From the NCBI RefSeq assembly GCF_001482305.1, contig NZ_LOHP01000074.1:1-64000 (forward strand): a DNA stretch of 64,000 nucleotides. The letters are read 5' to 3'. The notes beneath the pieces are model-generated. The model had not been told where the DNA came from. It saw only the letters and a list, made by a program, of their open reading frames with translations, and searched no databases. Position numbers and translations under genes: made by a program. Position 1 is the first letter of the stretch. Every line of letters starts with the position of its first letter. The stretch is from Leucobacter sp. G161 (GTDB taxonomy: Bacteria; Actinomycetota; Actinomycetes; Actinomycetales; Microbacteriaceae). Positions 17,075-26,374 of the stretch are shown one piece after another.

Positions 17075-18505
17075 ATGATCAGCACACAACCGCCGTCGCG
17101 CACCCTCACGCGCTCGACCTCGGAACGCCTCCTCGCCGGGGTCTGCGGGGGGCTCGCTGAGCACCTGCGCGTGCCGGTGATGTCCGTGCGGATCGTGATG
17201 CTCGCTCTGGTGCTCGCCGGTGGGGCCGGGGTACTGCTGTACCTCTGGCTCTGGGGAACGGTTCCGCTCGACACGGCTGCGGGGGGCGTCGCGCCGCTGC
17301 GCAGCGCGCTCACCAAACCTGCTCAACCCGTCTCCGTCCCCACGCAGCCTCCGGCGACATCGAATGCCCGCGAGAACGCAGCCGCGGTTGCCCGCGTGCT
17401 GCCGCAGCAGCCGGCGCGACCCGTGAGCCCTGCGCCCGTACCTCCACCTGCTTCCGCGCTCGCCGCAGGGCAGCAGGCCCCGCACACGGAGGTTCCTGCC
17501 GTCGACGCGCGAGCCGCGAGGATCAGCCGGTGGCCCGTTGCCGAGCTGCTGTTCGGGGCGTGCCTCCTGCTTGTCGGGGTGCTGTTTGTGGTGCAGCGGT
17601 TCGGGGTTGAGCTTCGGCTCTCGATTATTCTGCCCGGCCTGGCGGTGCTCGTTGGCGTTGGACTGACCTGGTGGCAGATTGCCGACCGGAACCGGCCGGA
17701 CGCGAACCAGGTGCCGCGCGTACTGGGTGCCCTCGCGCTCGTCGCGGTCGGGGTGCTCATGTTTTTTGTCACCGCGGAGAACCCGAGCGTGTGGACGGTG
17801 ATCGCAGCTGCCCTCGCTGCGCTCGCTGGTGTCGCGCTCGCGATTGCGCCGTGGCTGCTCAGGCTCAATCGCGAGCTCGTGGCCGAGCGTGCCGGCCGGG
17901 CGCGAGAAGCGGAACGCTCGGAGATCGCCGCCCACCTGCACGACTCGGTGCTGCAGACGCTCGCGCTCATTCAGCAGCGGTCTGAACCGGGCAGCGAGGT
18001 GGCCCGCATCGCGCGCGGTCAGGAACGTGAGCTGCGTGAGTGGCTGTTCCGGGCTGCGGACGGCGGAAGCGCCGCGCCGCGCGAGACCGCGCTGGAGGAA
18101 CTGCGGGCACACGCCGCCGCTCTCGAGGACACTCACGCTGTGCGATTCGAGACGGTCGGTGTGGGCGCCGAGGTTGCCGTCCCCGAGCCGATCGTCGCCG
18201 CGGCGAAGGAAGCCATGTTGAACGCCGCGCAGCACGCCGGGGGAGAGGTGACGGTGTTCGCGGAGGTGACACCCGTTCGGGTGTCCATTGATATCACCGA
18301 TCGCGGCCCAGGTCTCGACCCGGGAAACCTCCCCGAGGGGCGCATGGGCGTGCGAGATTCGATCCTTGGGCGCATGTCACACGCAGGCGGAACTGCGAAG
18401 ATTGTGCCCGGGCCTGGCGGCAGCGGGACCTCGGTGCGGCTCGAGATGCCGCGTGAACTGAAAATGAATCCTGCGGGCGACGCAGAGACAGGGGCGACAT
18501 CGTGA
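17075..18505 (+). CDS. PspC-domain sensor histidine kinase (LiaS/DesK type)
   Basis: Membrane histidine kinase, about 476 aa. The N-terminal PspC domain (residues about 10-70, RLLAGVCGGLAEHLRVPVMSVRIVML) is followed by a Pro/Ala-rich linker, four to five membrane helices (about 155-265), a HisKA_3 dimerisation helix with the phospho-His in SEIAAHLHDSVLQTLALI, and HATPase_c motifs (AAKEAMLNAAQHAGG, DRGPGLDPGNLPEGRMGVRDSI). ATG 17075 or the in-frame TTG 17063 are both possible. It is coupled to its response regulator (GTGA overlap at 18502) and divergent from the PspC/LiaF-like operon, forming an envelope-stress signalling module. Confidence 0.87.
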   Translation: MISTQPPSRTLTRSTSERLLAGVCGGLAEHLRVPVMSVRIVMLALVLAGGAGVLLYLWLWGTVPLDTAAGGVAPLRSALTKPAQPVSVPTQPPATSNARENAAAVARVLPQQPARPVSPAPVPPPASALAAGQQAPHTEVPAVDARAARISRWPVAELLFGACLLLVGVLFVVQRFGVELRLSIILPGLAVLVGVGLTWWQIADRNRPDANQVPRVLGALALVAVGVLMFFVTAENPSVWTVIAAALAALAGVALAIAPWLLRLNRELVAERAGRAREAERSEIAAHLHDSVLQTLALIQQRSEPGSEVARIARGQERELREWLFRAADGGSAAPRETALEELRAHAAALEDTHAVRFETVGVGAEVAVPEPIVAAAKEAMLNAAQHAGGEVTVFAEVTPVRVSIDITDRGPGLDPGNLPEGRMGVRDSILGRMSHAGGTAKIVPGPGGSGTSVRLEMPRELKMNPAGDAETGATS

Positions 18506-19170
18506 GCGATTCGAACGGCGGGCGGATCCGCGTGGTCATCGTTGACGATCACCAGATTTTCCGCACCGGGCTCCGCGCCGAGCTCGGCCCCGAGGTTGAG
18601 GTGGTCGGCGAGGCCGCGACGGTCGACGAGGCGGTGGAGCTCATTCCCGGTCTCGCGCCAGACGTCGTGCTGCTCGATGTGCATCTGCCAGGCGGCTCGG
18701 GCGGGGGCGGTGCGGAGGTGTTGCAGCGGCTGGTTGGAACCTCAGCAACGACGAGGTTTCTCGCGCTCAGCGTCTCTGATGCTGCCGACGATGTGGTGAG
18801 CGTGATCCGCGCGGGCGCGCGTGGGTACCTGACGAAGACTGCTTCCGGTGCCGAGGTGACGGCGGCGGCGCTGCGCGTGCGGGGAGGCGACGCAGTCTTT
18901 TCGCCGCGCCTCGCTGGGTTCGTGCTCGACGCGTTCGGGACGGGTCTCGGCGAGACCGCTGCGGCGGATGACGAGCTCGATCGTTTGACCGCACGCGAAC
19001 AGGAGGTCATGCGTATGATCGCGCGCGGATATGCGTACAAGGAGGTCGCGGCGGAGCTGTTCCTCTCGGTGAAGACGGTGGAGACGCACGTTTCCAGTGT
19101 GCTGCGAAAGCTGCAGCTGTCTAACCGCCACGAGCTCACAGCTTGGGCGCTCTCGAAGCGCCTGCTGTAG
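18502..19170 (+). CDS. NarL/LuxR-family response regulator
   Basis: A 222-aa DNA-binding regulator. The receiver domain (residues 1-125) has acidic pocket VDDHQIF and phospho-acceptor Asp in DVVLLDVHLPGG (about residue 57), and a conserved Lys in GYLTKTA. The LuxR HTH is at about 155-215 (LTAREQEVMRMIARGYAYKEVAAELFLSVKTVETHVSSVLRKLQ). Start GTG 18502 overlaps the kinase stop (GTGA). It is the cognate partner of the PspC-kinase; the PspC/LiaF operon is the likeliest target. Confidence 0.92.
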   Translation: MSDSNGGRIRVVIVDDHQIFRTGLRAELGPEVEVVGEAATVDEAVELIPGLAPDVVLLDVHLPGGSGGGGAEVLQRLVGTSATTRFLALSVSDAADDVVSVIRAGARGYLTKTASGAEVTAAALRVRGGDAVFSPRLAGFVLDAFGTGLGETAAADDELDRLTAREQEVMRMIARGYAYKEVAAELFLSVKTVETHVSSVLRKLQLSNRHELTAWALSKRLL

Positions 19171-19213
19171 GGGCGGTAGCCGCCACGCAATCGTGGGGCG
19201 GCGACTTGGAAAC

Positions 19214-19268
19214 TTGTGTGGAGAAAGCTCCTCGGACTACAGTGAGTACCGAGCGAGTGATCGGTCGG
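19214..19268 (+). promoter_or_regulatory. promoter with TetR operator, SDR-ACAD-APH operon
   Basis: TTGTGT (19214-19219), 18-nt spacer, TACAGT (19238-19243), then 5 nt later CCGAGCGAGTGATCGGTCGG (19249-19268). That 20-mer is an imperfect dyad (CCGA-CGA....TCG-TCGG pairs) and is identical to the operator at 23157-23176. Its place just after the -10 fits repression. Confidence 0.75.
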
Positions 19269-19314
19269 CCCGAGAGGGTGGGTCACCGTTCTTTCAATGA
19301 CGATGGAGTTTGAG

Positions 19315-20091
19315 ATGACACACAGCAGTACGCTCCCGCTCGCGGGCAAGGTGGCGATTGTCACCGGGGCAAGCCGAGGAATTGGCCTCGCAATCGCGGC
19401 TCGGCTCGCCGCCGACGGCGCGAAGGTCTGCATCACCGCGCGCACCGAAGATGCACTGCGCGATGCAGCGCAGACCCTCCCGGAAGGGCAGGTGATGGTC
19501 GTACCTGGCAAAGCCGATGACCCAGACCACCGGGCCGAGGTGATGGATCGCGTCGCCTCCCAGTGGGGACGGCTCGACGTGCTCGTGAATAACGCCGGCA
19601 TCAACCCGATCTATGGCAAGCTCATCGACGTCGATCTCGGCGCCGCCCGAAAGATCATCGAGGTGAACGTCGTGTCGATGCTCGCCTGGGCGCAGGCGGC
19701 GTACCACCACCCGACACTCGGCTTCGCCGGGCACGGCGGTTCCATCGTGAACCTCTCCTCGGTGACAGGGAAGACACCCTCGCCCGGGATCGGCATGTAT
19801 GGCGTGACCAAGGCTGCGGTGATGCACCTGACGACGACCCTGGCCGCCGAGCTCGGCCCGGACGTGCGCGTCAACGCCGTCGCGCCGGCCGTGGTGAAAA
19901 CCGACTTCGCGAAGGCGCTGTATGAGGGGCGCGAGGCCGACGTTGCCGCCGGCTACCCCATGCAGCGACTGGGTACCCCGGAAGACATCGCGGGCGCTGT
20001 CGCCTATCTCGTCTCACCCGATGCCTCGTGGGTTTCGGGGCAAACACTCGTTCTCGACGGCGGCTTGCTCGCCACAGGAGGTGCAGCGTGA
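19315..20091 (+). CDS. short-chain dehydrogenase/reductase
   Basis: NAD(P)-dependent oxidoreductase of the classical SDR type, 258 aa. It has the Rossmann motif VTGASRGIGLA (about residues 15-25), NNAG, catalytic Ser in NLSSVTG, YGVTK with Tyr and Lys (about 158-162), and the C-terminal family ending SPDASWVSGQTLVLDGG. ATG 19315 is chosen because GGAG lies 6 nt upstream; two earlier in-frame ATGs lack this. First gene of an operon with an acyl-CoA dehydrogenase and an APH-like kinase, probably a hydroxyacyl-CoA-type dehydrogenase in acid catabolism; the exact substrate is unknown. Confidence 0.88.
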   Translation: MTHSSTLPLAGKVAIVTGASRGIGLAIAARLAADGAKVCITARTEDALRDAAQTLPEGQVMVVPGKADDPDHRAEVMDRVASQWGRLDVLVNNAGINPIYGKLIDVDLGAARKIIEVNVVSMLAWAQAAYHHPTLGFAGHGGSIVNLSSVTGKTPSPGIGMYGVTKAAVMHLTTTLAAELGPDVRVNAVAPAVVKTDFAKALYEGREADVAAGYPMQRLGTPEDIAGAVAYLVSPDASWVSGQTLVLDGGLLATGGAA

Positions 20092-21338
20092 CCACCATGC
20101 TTCCCGAACCATTTGAAGCGCTCCGGCTGCGGACACGCGAGTTCATTCGCACGGTCGTGATCCCGGCCGAACCGAAGCCGGGCACCACCCTCGACCATGA
20201 CACCCGTCTCGACCTTATGGCGCAGGCGAAGCGCGCCGGTGTGTTCGCGCCGCACCTCGCTGTCGAATACGGTGGGCAGGGCGTGCCACTTGAGCACTGG
20301 CCCGCGATCTTCATCGAGGCCGGGTACTCGCCGATCGGGCCTGCCGTGCTCAACTGCATGGCGCCGGATGAGGGCAACATGCATATGCTCGAGCTCATCG
20401 CGACCGAGGATCAGAAGGAACGATACCTCCGGCCGCTCGGCGCGGGGGATGTTCGTTCCTGCTTCGGCATGACCGAGCCGCACCCGGGCGCCGGGTCTGA
20501 CCCGCTCGCCCTCCAATCGTCGGCCGAACGCGTCGCCGGCGGCTGGAAGATCAACGCGCACAAGCGCTTCATCAGTGGTGCGGAGGGAGCGGCATACTGC
20601 ATCTTGATGGCGCGCACCGAAGCTGTCGAGACCGAGGGCTTCCCGGCCGGGGCGACAATGTTCCTCATCGACATGGACCATCCGGGCGTGCGCATCGGAA
20701 ACCCGATCAACGCGATCGACACCGCTATCGCGGGCGGACACCCGCACGTCTACTTCGAGGAGTGCGTTGTCCCCGACGACGCGGTGCTTGGCGCACCGGG
20801 CGAAGGCTTCGCATACGCGCAGGTGCGCCTGGGGCCGGCGAGGCTCACGCACTGCATGCGCTGGCTCGGCCTCGCCAAGCGCGCGCAGGACATCGCGCTG
20901 GATCGGGCCGGGCACCGTGAGCTGTTTGGGTCGCAGCTGCGCGAACTCGGCATTGCGCAGGACATGCTCGCGCAGTCCGAGATCGACATCGCGACGTCCG
21001 AAGCGATCATCGACCGCACTGCCGTGATGCTCGAACGTGATCCGAAGGCCGGAGCAGCGCTCTCAGGCATCGCAAAAGTGCACTGCTCCGATGCGATCGG
21101 CCGGATCATCGACCGAGCGATCCAGCTCTGCGGTGGTGACGGGGTCACCGACGCGCTGCCCCTCGCCTCGTATGCGAACGAGGTGCGGCCCTTCCGCATT
21201 TACGACGGCTCAAACGAGACCCACAAATGGGCGATCTCCCGCCGAGCCTCCTCGCGACGCCGACGTGAGGTCGAAGCGGGGGAGCCCCGCCGCGACGTCG
21301 TTGACGAGCACGGCGAGGACCTCTGGGGTCAGCAGTGA
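20088..21338 (+). CDS. acyl-CoA dehydrogenase
   Basis: FAD enzyme for alpha,beta-dehydrogenation of an acyl-CoA, 416 aa. Visible are FGMTEPHPGAGSDPLA (FAD/substrate loop, about residue 125), the helical C-terminal domain (HRELFGSQLRELGIAQDMLAQ) and IQLCGGDGVTDALPLA. Start GTG 20088 has GGAGG upstream and overlaps the SDR stop (GTGA). The next gene overlaps its own stop (GTGA). This ACAD with a linked APH-type kinase resembles the ACAD10/11 pairing, where 4-hydroxyacyl-CoA is phosphorylated and converted; that role is inference. Confidence 0.9.
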   Translation: MTTMLPEPFEALRLRTREFIRTVVIPAEPKPGTTLDHDTRLDLMAQAKRAGVFAPHLAVEYGGQGVPLEHWPAIFIEAGYSPIGPAVLNCMAPDEGNMHMLELIATEDQKERYLRPLGAGDVRSCFGMTEPHPGAGSDPLALQSSAERVAGGWKINAHKRFISGAEGAAYCILMARTEAVETEGFPAGATMFLIDMDHPGVRIGNPINAIDTAIAGGHPHVYFEECVVPDDAVLGAPGEGFAYAQVRLGPARLTHCMRWLGLAKRAQDIALDRAGHRELFGSQLRELGIAQDMLAQSEIDIATSEAIIDRTAVMLERDPKAGAALSGIAKVHCSDAIGRIIDRAIQLCGGDGVTDALPLASYANEVRPFRIYDGSNETHKWAISRRASSRRRREVEAGEPRRDVVDEHGEDLWGQQ

Positions 21339-22411
21339 TCGCGCTCGCCGACGGGATCGAGGTCGTCGCAACGATCGAAGACGCCGCTGACCTCCCGATG
21401 CCGCCACTGCTCGTGCTTGACCGGGTCGCCGCCTTCCTCGATGCCCACGGGATCGGGGAGGGGGCGCTCTCCTGGCAGCGGATCGGTGACGGCCAGTCGA
21501 ACATTACCTACCTCATCGAGCGCTCAGGCGAGCGTGTGGTGCTGCGTCGCGGCCCCAGGCCGCCCCTGCCCAAGTCCACGCACGACATGATTCGCGAGGC
21601 GACGGTGCAGCAGGGCTTGCACCGCGTGGGTGCTCCGGTGCCCCGGATTCTCGCGGTGTGTGAGGACCCCGATGTGCTTGGGGTCCCGTTCTATCTCATG
21701 GAGTACCTCGACGGTGCGATCGTGCTCGATACAACGCCCGCGGCCTTCGACACCGTCGAGGGGCGCAGGCGGGCCTCTCAGGCGCTCGTGGACACGCTCG
21801 TCGAGCTGCACGGTGTCAATCTGGAGCGGGCAGGGCTCGGATCATTCGGCCGCCCCGAGGGGTATCTGGAGCGTCAAGTGAAGACCTTCACGAGCCTCGC
21901 CGGGCAGGTGTCGCGGCGAGAGCTACCGCTCCAGGCCGAGCTCTCGCAGTGGCTCGAGCGACATCTCCCCGCCCCACAGCGCGTGGCACTCGTCCACGGC
22001 GACTACCGCTTCGGAAACGTGATGTTTCGGCACGAGGGGCCGCCCCGTGTGCTCGCGGTTCTCGACTGGGAGATGGCTGCCCTCGGTGACCCGCTCGCCG
22101 ATCTGGGGTATCTCGTCGCGACCTATAGTGACCGGACATCGCAGGGCACGGTGATGGAACTCACGAGCGCGACCAGACAGGACGGCTATCTCACCCGGGA
22201 CGAGCTCGTGGAGCGGTATGCGCTCGGAACCGGCCTCGACGTCAGTGACCTGCGGTGGTACCAGACGCTCGCTCTCTGGAAATCCTCGGTATTTCTCGAA
22301 GCGATCTATACTCGGTGGCGCGCTGGAGAGCGACCAGGCGACAGCTTTGCGCACACGCTGGAAGACGCGGTGCCGCAGATCCTCGAGACCGCGAGGGCCC
22401 TCACGCGGTAA
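21335..22411 (+). CDS. APH-family phosphotransferase (ACAD10/11 kinase-like)
   Basis: A 358-aa aminoglycoside-phosphotransferase-fold kinase. It has the glycine-rich N-lobe GDGQSNITYLIE, the ATP Lys region (VVLRRGP), the catalytic loop HGDYRFGNVMF (about residues 223-233) and metal-binding LDWEMAALGDPLADLGYL. In this family the partner ACAD acts after phosphorylation of a hydroxyacyl-CoA. GTG 21335 overlaps the ACAD stop, so the three genes of the operon are translationally coupled. It ends convergently with the TetR gene. Confidence 0.88.
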   Translation: MIALADGIEVVATIEDAADLPMPPLLVLDRVAAFLDAHGIGEGALSWQRIGDGQSNITYLIERSGERVVLRRGPRPPLPKSTHDMIREATVQQGLHRVGAPVPRILAVCEDPDVLGVPFYLMEYLDGAIVLDTTPAAFDTVEGRRRASQALVDTLVELHGVNLERAGLGSFGRPEGYLERQVKTFTSLAGQVSRRELPLQAELSQWLERHLPAPQRVALVHGDYRFGNVMFRHEGPPRVLAVLDWEMAALGDPLADLGYLVATYSDRTSQGTVMELTSATRQDGYLTRDELVERYALGTGLDVSDLRWYQTLALWKSSVFLEAIYTRWRAGERPGDSFAHTLEDAVPQILETARALTR

Positions 22412-22468
22412 CGCGGTGTGCCACGATCCGGGCCTCGGCCGCGAACGCGAGAGCGGGCGCAGCCGAGG

Positions 22469-23062
22469 CTATCGGACGTATCGGGCGGTGTCTCGACTGA
22501 TCTCGGTGTAGATGCCGACGATCTCGTCCACGCTGAGCGGCCCACCGTGCCGAAACCACTGAGCAACGCCCAAGCAGATGTGCGTGATGGCGCGTGCGAC
22601 ATGGCGCGGTTCCGGCGTCGCAAAGATGCCCTCGGCAGCTCCGTCCGTGACGGCGTCAATCAAGTATTGCTCGACGCCGCGGCGAGACGCGATGTGCTGT
22701 TCGCGGGGCTCGGGCTGGAGCGAACGGATCTCGCTGTAGGTAACGAAGGCCACTTCGCCGAACTCCGCGTGGAACTCAAGCAAGCACGCGACGAGGGCAT
22801 CGAAGCGTCCGAGCGTCGTTGTCGCCGACTCCCGCGCCAGGATGAGTGCGGTGTGCAGCTCGTGCATCGAGACCTCACAGAGCTTCTCGAGCAGCGCCGC
22901 CTTCGACGGGTAGTGATGATACAGGCCGGGGACCGAGAGGCCAGCCTCGCTCGCGATCTCGCGAATCGAGGTTCCGTGAAAGCCGTTCCGCACGAAGCAA
23001 GCGAGGGCAGCGCTGCAGCAGGTGTCAAACACGATGGGCTGCGGGAAGTGGGACTCGGTCAT
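22469..23062 (-). CDS. TetR-family repressor of acid-catabolism genes
   Basis: A 197-aa TetR regulator. The HTH at residues about 12-55 reads FDTCCSAALACFVRNGFHGTSIREIASEAGLSVPGLYHHYPSKAALLEKL. The start MTESHFPQP at ATG 23062 is preferred; the upstream 57-codon extension runs into the divergent promoter. It sits between the SDR-ACAD-APH operon and an acyl-CoA ligase, both preceded by an identical 20-bp dyad. It is therefore the probable repressor of both units, with an acyl-CoA as the likely inducer (as known for many TetR regulators of fatty-acid genes; inference here). Confidence 0.85.
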   Translation of the reverse strand: MTESHFPQPIVFDTCCSAALACFVRNGFHGTSIREIASEAGLSVPGLYHHYPSKAALLEKLCEVSMHELHTALILARESATTTLGRFDALVACLLEFHAEFGEVAFVTYSEIRSLQPEPREQHIASRRGVEQYLIDAVTDGAAEGIFATPEPRHVARAITHICLGVAQWFRHGGPLSVDEIVGIYTEISRDTARYVR

Positions 23063-23115
23063 GAGTGTCAGAATTGCATGCCGCGGGCTCGGGCGCAACT
23101 GGGCGCGGCCGGGGG

Positions 23116-23176
23116 TTGCTTCCGCGGCTGAGTGGTGATTACAATAAACGTATCGACCGAGCGAGTGATCGGTCGG
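23116..23176 (+). promoter_or_regulatory. promoter with second copy of the TetR operator
   Basis: TTGCTT (23116-23121), 18-nt spacer, TACAAT (23140-23145), then CCGAGCGAGTGATCGGTCGG at 23157-23176, identical to the site at 19249-19268. It drives the acyl-CoA ligase gene at 23236 and also lies upstream of the divergent TetR gene, allowing autorepression. Confidence 0.8.
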
Positions 23177-23235
23177 TGCGTGTGGCGGGGCATCATCCCG
23201 CACGAGACGTATTGGATTGCAGGTAAGGATCAACG

Positions 23236-24882
23236 ATGATCGACGCGCTGGAACGATGGCATCAGTGGTACCCCGACCACGTCACCCCCGGGTTGGACCT
23301 CGCCCACCACACGCTCACCGAGGCGTGGCAGAGCAGACTCGCCAACGACCCCAACGGGGTAGCCATGCGGTACTTCGGTTCGACCTACTCCGCGAGCACC
23401 GTGGATGCGGCTGCCAACGCGCTCGCCGCAGGGCTCCAAGGGAAGGGCGTGCGGCCGGGCGACATCGTCGGCATCCAACTGCAGAACATCCCCCAGTTCC
23501 CGCTCGTGCAGCTCGCACTCTGGCGGCTTGGTGCAGTCGCGTTGGTGCTGAACCCGATGTACAAGCTCCGGGAACTCACCACGATTCTCGCTGACGCGCG
23601 TCCGGTCGGGATCGTGGGGACTACGGGCGTCGTCGAGGAAACCATGCGCGAACTGGGCGACCTCGCCCCGGCCTGGGTGCTCACCACCCGCGACTACGAG
23701 GTGACAGACCGAGACAACCGCGTCCCAGGGGAGCTCGGCAGGCCGATGCCCGGAGCGCTGGCATCGAACGACCTGTTCGGGCTCATCAACGCCCACCGAG
23801 GGCAGATGCCCCGCCCCGTCCAGGTATCGGCAGAGAGCCCAGCGCTGCTCACCTACACTTCGGGCACCACCGGTGACCCGAAGGGCGCCATCGCGACGCA
23901 CCGGAACCTGCTCGCGACCGCCGAGGCGACGCGGCAGTGGTTCGACGTCGCACCCGGGGAGCGGGTGCTCGCGGTCGCACCCCTCTTTCACATCACCGGC
24001 GCGGTGGCGACCGCAACGATGGCGCTGGTGTCTGGAGCCGAGCTTGTGTTCATCGGCCGACTCACTCCCGAACACTTCATCGAGGCCGTCACTGACTACG
24101 AGGTTCACCACATCTGCGGATCCATCACCGCGTACAACGCGCTCCTCGACTTGCCGCACGGCGGTGTGGCCGAGATGCGCTCGCTACGCACAGTGTTCTC
24201 CGGGGGCGCCCCGGTGCCGCCGAAAACTGTCGAGCGATTCGCGCAACGCTTCGGCCACTACATTCGCAACGTCTACGGCATGACCGAGACGGCCTCGGCC
24301 TGCATCGCGGTGCCCGTGACGCGTGAGGCGCCGGTCGACGACGCCACCGGCACGCTCGCAATCGGGCTGCCGATGTCGGGCGTCCGTGTGCGGATCCGCG
24401 ACGCGGAGGGCAGACTCGCTACGGCGGGTACGCTCGGCGAGCTTGAAATCAGTGGGCCGAGTATCACCTCCGAGTACCTCAACAAGCCGGAGGCGACCGC
24501 GGCAACGCTTGTCGAAGGCTGGCTAAAAACCGGGGACATCGCCTTCGTTGATGGTGACGGCTGGGTGTACCTTGTCGACCGCAAAAAGGACCAGATCAAT
24601 GTGTCCGGCTACAAAGTCTGGCCGCGCGAGGTCGAAGACGTGCTCTACGAGTTCCCCGGAGTACGTGAGGCCGCGGTGATTGGCAGGGCGAATTCATACA
24701 GCGGCGAAGAAGTCATCGCCTTCGTCTCGTTGCAGGCCGGCAGCGACGCGACACCCGAGCAGATTCGCGTATCGGTGAAGCAGAAACTCGCAAGCTACAA
24801 GGCGCCACGCGAAGTCGTGATCCTCGACGACCTCCCCAAGACCGCAACAGGCAAAATACAGCGTCTCGCACTGCGCGAGTAA
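23236..24882 (+). CDS. AMP-dependent acyl-CoA synthetase/ligase
   Basis: ANL-superfamily enzyme that activates a carboxylic acid to its CoA thioester with ATP, 548 aa. Motifs are LTYTSGTTGDPKGA (P-loop, about residues 205-218), YGMTETAS (about 348), WLKTGDIAFVDGDGWVYLVDRKKDQINVSGYKVWP and the C-terminal Lys in LPKTATGKIQR. Its promoter carries the TetR operator shared with the SDR-ACAD-APH operon, so it should feed that pathway. AAGGAT upstream of ATG 23236 is a fair ribosome binding site. The acid substrate is unknown. Confidence 0.92.
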   Translation: MIDALERWHQWYPDHVTPGLDLAHHTLTEAWQSRLANDPNGVAMRYFGSTYSASTVDAAANALAAGLQGKGVRPGDIVGIQLQNIPQFPLVQLALWRLGAVALVLNPMYKLRELTTILADARPVGIVGTTGVVEETMRELGDLAPAWVLTTRDYEVTDRDNRVPGELGRPMPGALASNDLFGLINAHRGQMPRPVQVSAESPALLTYTSGTTGDPKGAIATHRNLLATAEATRQWFDVAPGERVLAVAPLFHITGAVATATMALVSGAELVFIGRLTPEHFIEAVTDYEVHHICGSITAYNALLDLPHGGVAEMRSLRTVFSGGAPVPPKTVERFAQRFGHYIRNVYGMTETASACIAVPVTREAPVDDATGTLAIGLPMSGVRVRIRDAEGRLATAGTLGELEISGPSITSEYLNKPEATAATLVEGWLKTGDIAFVDGDGWVYLVDRKKDQINVSGYKVWPREVEDVLYEFPGVREAAVIGRANSYSGEEVIAFVSLQAGSDATPEQIRVSVKQKLASYKAPREVVILDDLPKTATGKIQRLALRE

Positions 24883-24975
24883 CCCAGCGAAGCTCGGCCG
24901 CAGGCCAGCCCGCGCACCCCAACGATCCCGCCAGCTGGCGCGGATCACAGTCAACAGATGCAAAGGAGCAGTGTG

Positions 24976-26319
24976 ATGACTACGCAGACAGCAGAGGGCC
25001 GGACAGGTACCTCGAAGCACCAGGTGAGTGCCGCTCATCGGAAATCAATGGTCGCGAGCAGCGTCGGCCAGGTCCTTGAATGGTACGAATGGAGCGCATA
25101 CGCCGTATTCGCGCCGTTCATCGCGGGCATGATGTTCAACCCCGACAACCCCGTCTCTGCGCTGCTGGCGACCTTTGCGGTGTTCGCGGTCGGCTTCCTC
25201 ATGCGTCCGCTCGGAGGGCTGCTGTTCGGCATCATCGCCGACCGAAAGGGGCGCAAATTTGTGCTCGTGACCACCATGCTGTCCATGGCGATCGCCTCGG
25301 TCGCCATCGGGCTCATGCCCTCATACTCGCAGGTGGGCATCTGGGCTTCCGTCGGCCTCCTGCTCGCACGCATGATCCAAGGCTTCGCGCACGGCGGAGA
25401 ATCGGCGACCGCGAACTCCTACATCGCCGAGATCGCACCCCGGCATAAGCGCGGCCAGTGGGGCAGCGTCGTCTTTATCGCGATCTTTGGTGGCACGATC
25501 ATCGCCTACACGCTCGGCGGCGCGATCACCAACGTGCTCGCGGAGTCCGAGGTTGCCGCGTGGGGCTGGCGGATTCCCTTCCTCCTCGGGGCGGTACTCG
25601 CGCTCGTCGCCCTGTGGCTGCGCCGCAACATGATCGAGTCTGAGGTGTTCGCTGAAGAGGCGGTGCAGGAACTGCTCGTCGACGACGGGGAGCCGGCAAC
25701 GAAGATGACCGCCGCCGCCATTGCGGGGCGGCCGAAGAGCCAGCTCACCGCAGTACTGTTGCTTGTCGCGATGGTGACCGGAATCACCGCCGCGCACTAC
25801 ACCTGGAGCTCGTACGTCTCGACGTATGCGATTGTCGAGCGTGGAATGCCGACGCAGTCCGCCTACTGGGCAATCGTGCTCGCCCAGGTCATCGCCTGCG
25901 TGGCACTGCCGTTCTGGGGCAAGCTCTCGGACCGAATCGGGCGCAAGCCACTGCTGTACGGCTTTGCGATCGCGATGGCGGTCGCCCAGTTCCCGCTCAT
26001 GAGCCTCATCAGTGACCAGGCGTGGACACTGTTCGTGGCCGCCGCAATCGCGCTGCTCATCGTCGGCGCCGCCGGGGCTCTCCTGTCGAGCTACATGTCA
26101 GAGCTGTTCCCAACGGCAACACGCACGCGGAACATCGGTATTGCCTACGGCTTCTCGGTTGCGGTCTTCGGTGGGTCGGCTCCCTACCTGAACCAGCTGT
26201 TCAACAGCCTCGACCTGGGGTGGATGTCCAACGTCTACGTCATTGTTCTGTGCTGCGTCACGTTCATCGCGGTGACCCGGATGCCGGAAACACGGGGCAT
26301 CGACCTCAGCAAGGTGTAA
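24976..26319 (+). CDS. MFS transporter, metabolite:H+ symporter (MHS) type
   Basis: Twelve-helix major facilitator, 447 aa from ATG 24976 (AAGGAG at 24963-24968). It has the MHS-typical first helix VGQVLEWYEWSAYAVF, the loop 2-3 signature GIIADRKGRKFVL, the helix 4 motif GFAHGGESATANSYIAEIAP, and the second-half repeat KLSDRIGRKPLL. The family imports carboxylates such as shikimate, citrate or benzoate-like acids. It lies 93 nt after the acyl-CoA ligase, so it is a likely importer of that enzyme's substrate (inference). Confidence 0.9.
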   Translation: MTTQTAEGRTGTSKHQVSAAHRKSMVASSVGQVLEWYEWSAYAVFAPFIAGMMFNPDNPVSALLATFAVFAVGFLMRPLGGLLFGIIADRKGRKFVLVTTMLSMAIASVAIGLMPSYSQVGIWASVGLLLARMIQGFAHGGESATANSYIAEIAPRHKRGQWGSVVFIAIFGGTIIAYTLGGAITNVLAESEVAAWGWRIPFLLGAVLALVALWLRRNMIESEVFAEEAVQELLVDDGEPATKMTAAAIAGRPKSQLTAVLLLVAMVTGITAAHYTWSSYVSTYAIVERGMPTQSAYWAIVLAQVIACVALPFWGKLSDRIGRKPLLYGFAIAMAVAQFPLMSLISDQAWTLFVAAAIALLIVGAAGALLSSYMSELFPTATRTRNIGIAYGFSVAVFGGSAPYLNQLFNSLDLGWMSNVYVIVLCCVTFIAVTRMPETRGIDLSKV

Positions 26320-26343
26320 CGACTGCGCAGGTAGAGAACCGGA

Positions 26344-26374
26344 GGGCTGGGGCGATCGAAGATCGTCCCAGCCC
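26344..26374 (+). terminator. hairpin terminator after MHS transporter
   Basis: GGGCTGGGGCGATC pairs with GATCGTCCCAGCCC (one G-T) across a GAA loop, 24 nt after the stop. No strong T-run. The remaining gap to 26534 holds no gene apart from a short GTGCATA/TGCGCA dyad near 26407. Confidence 0.65.
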
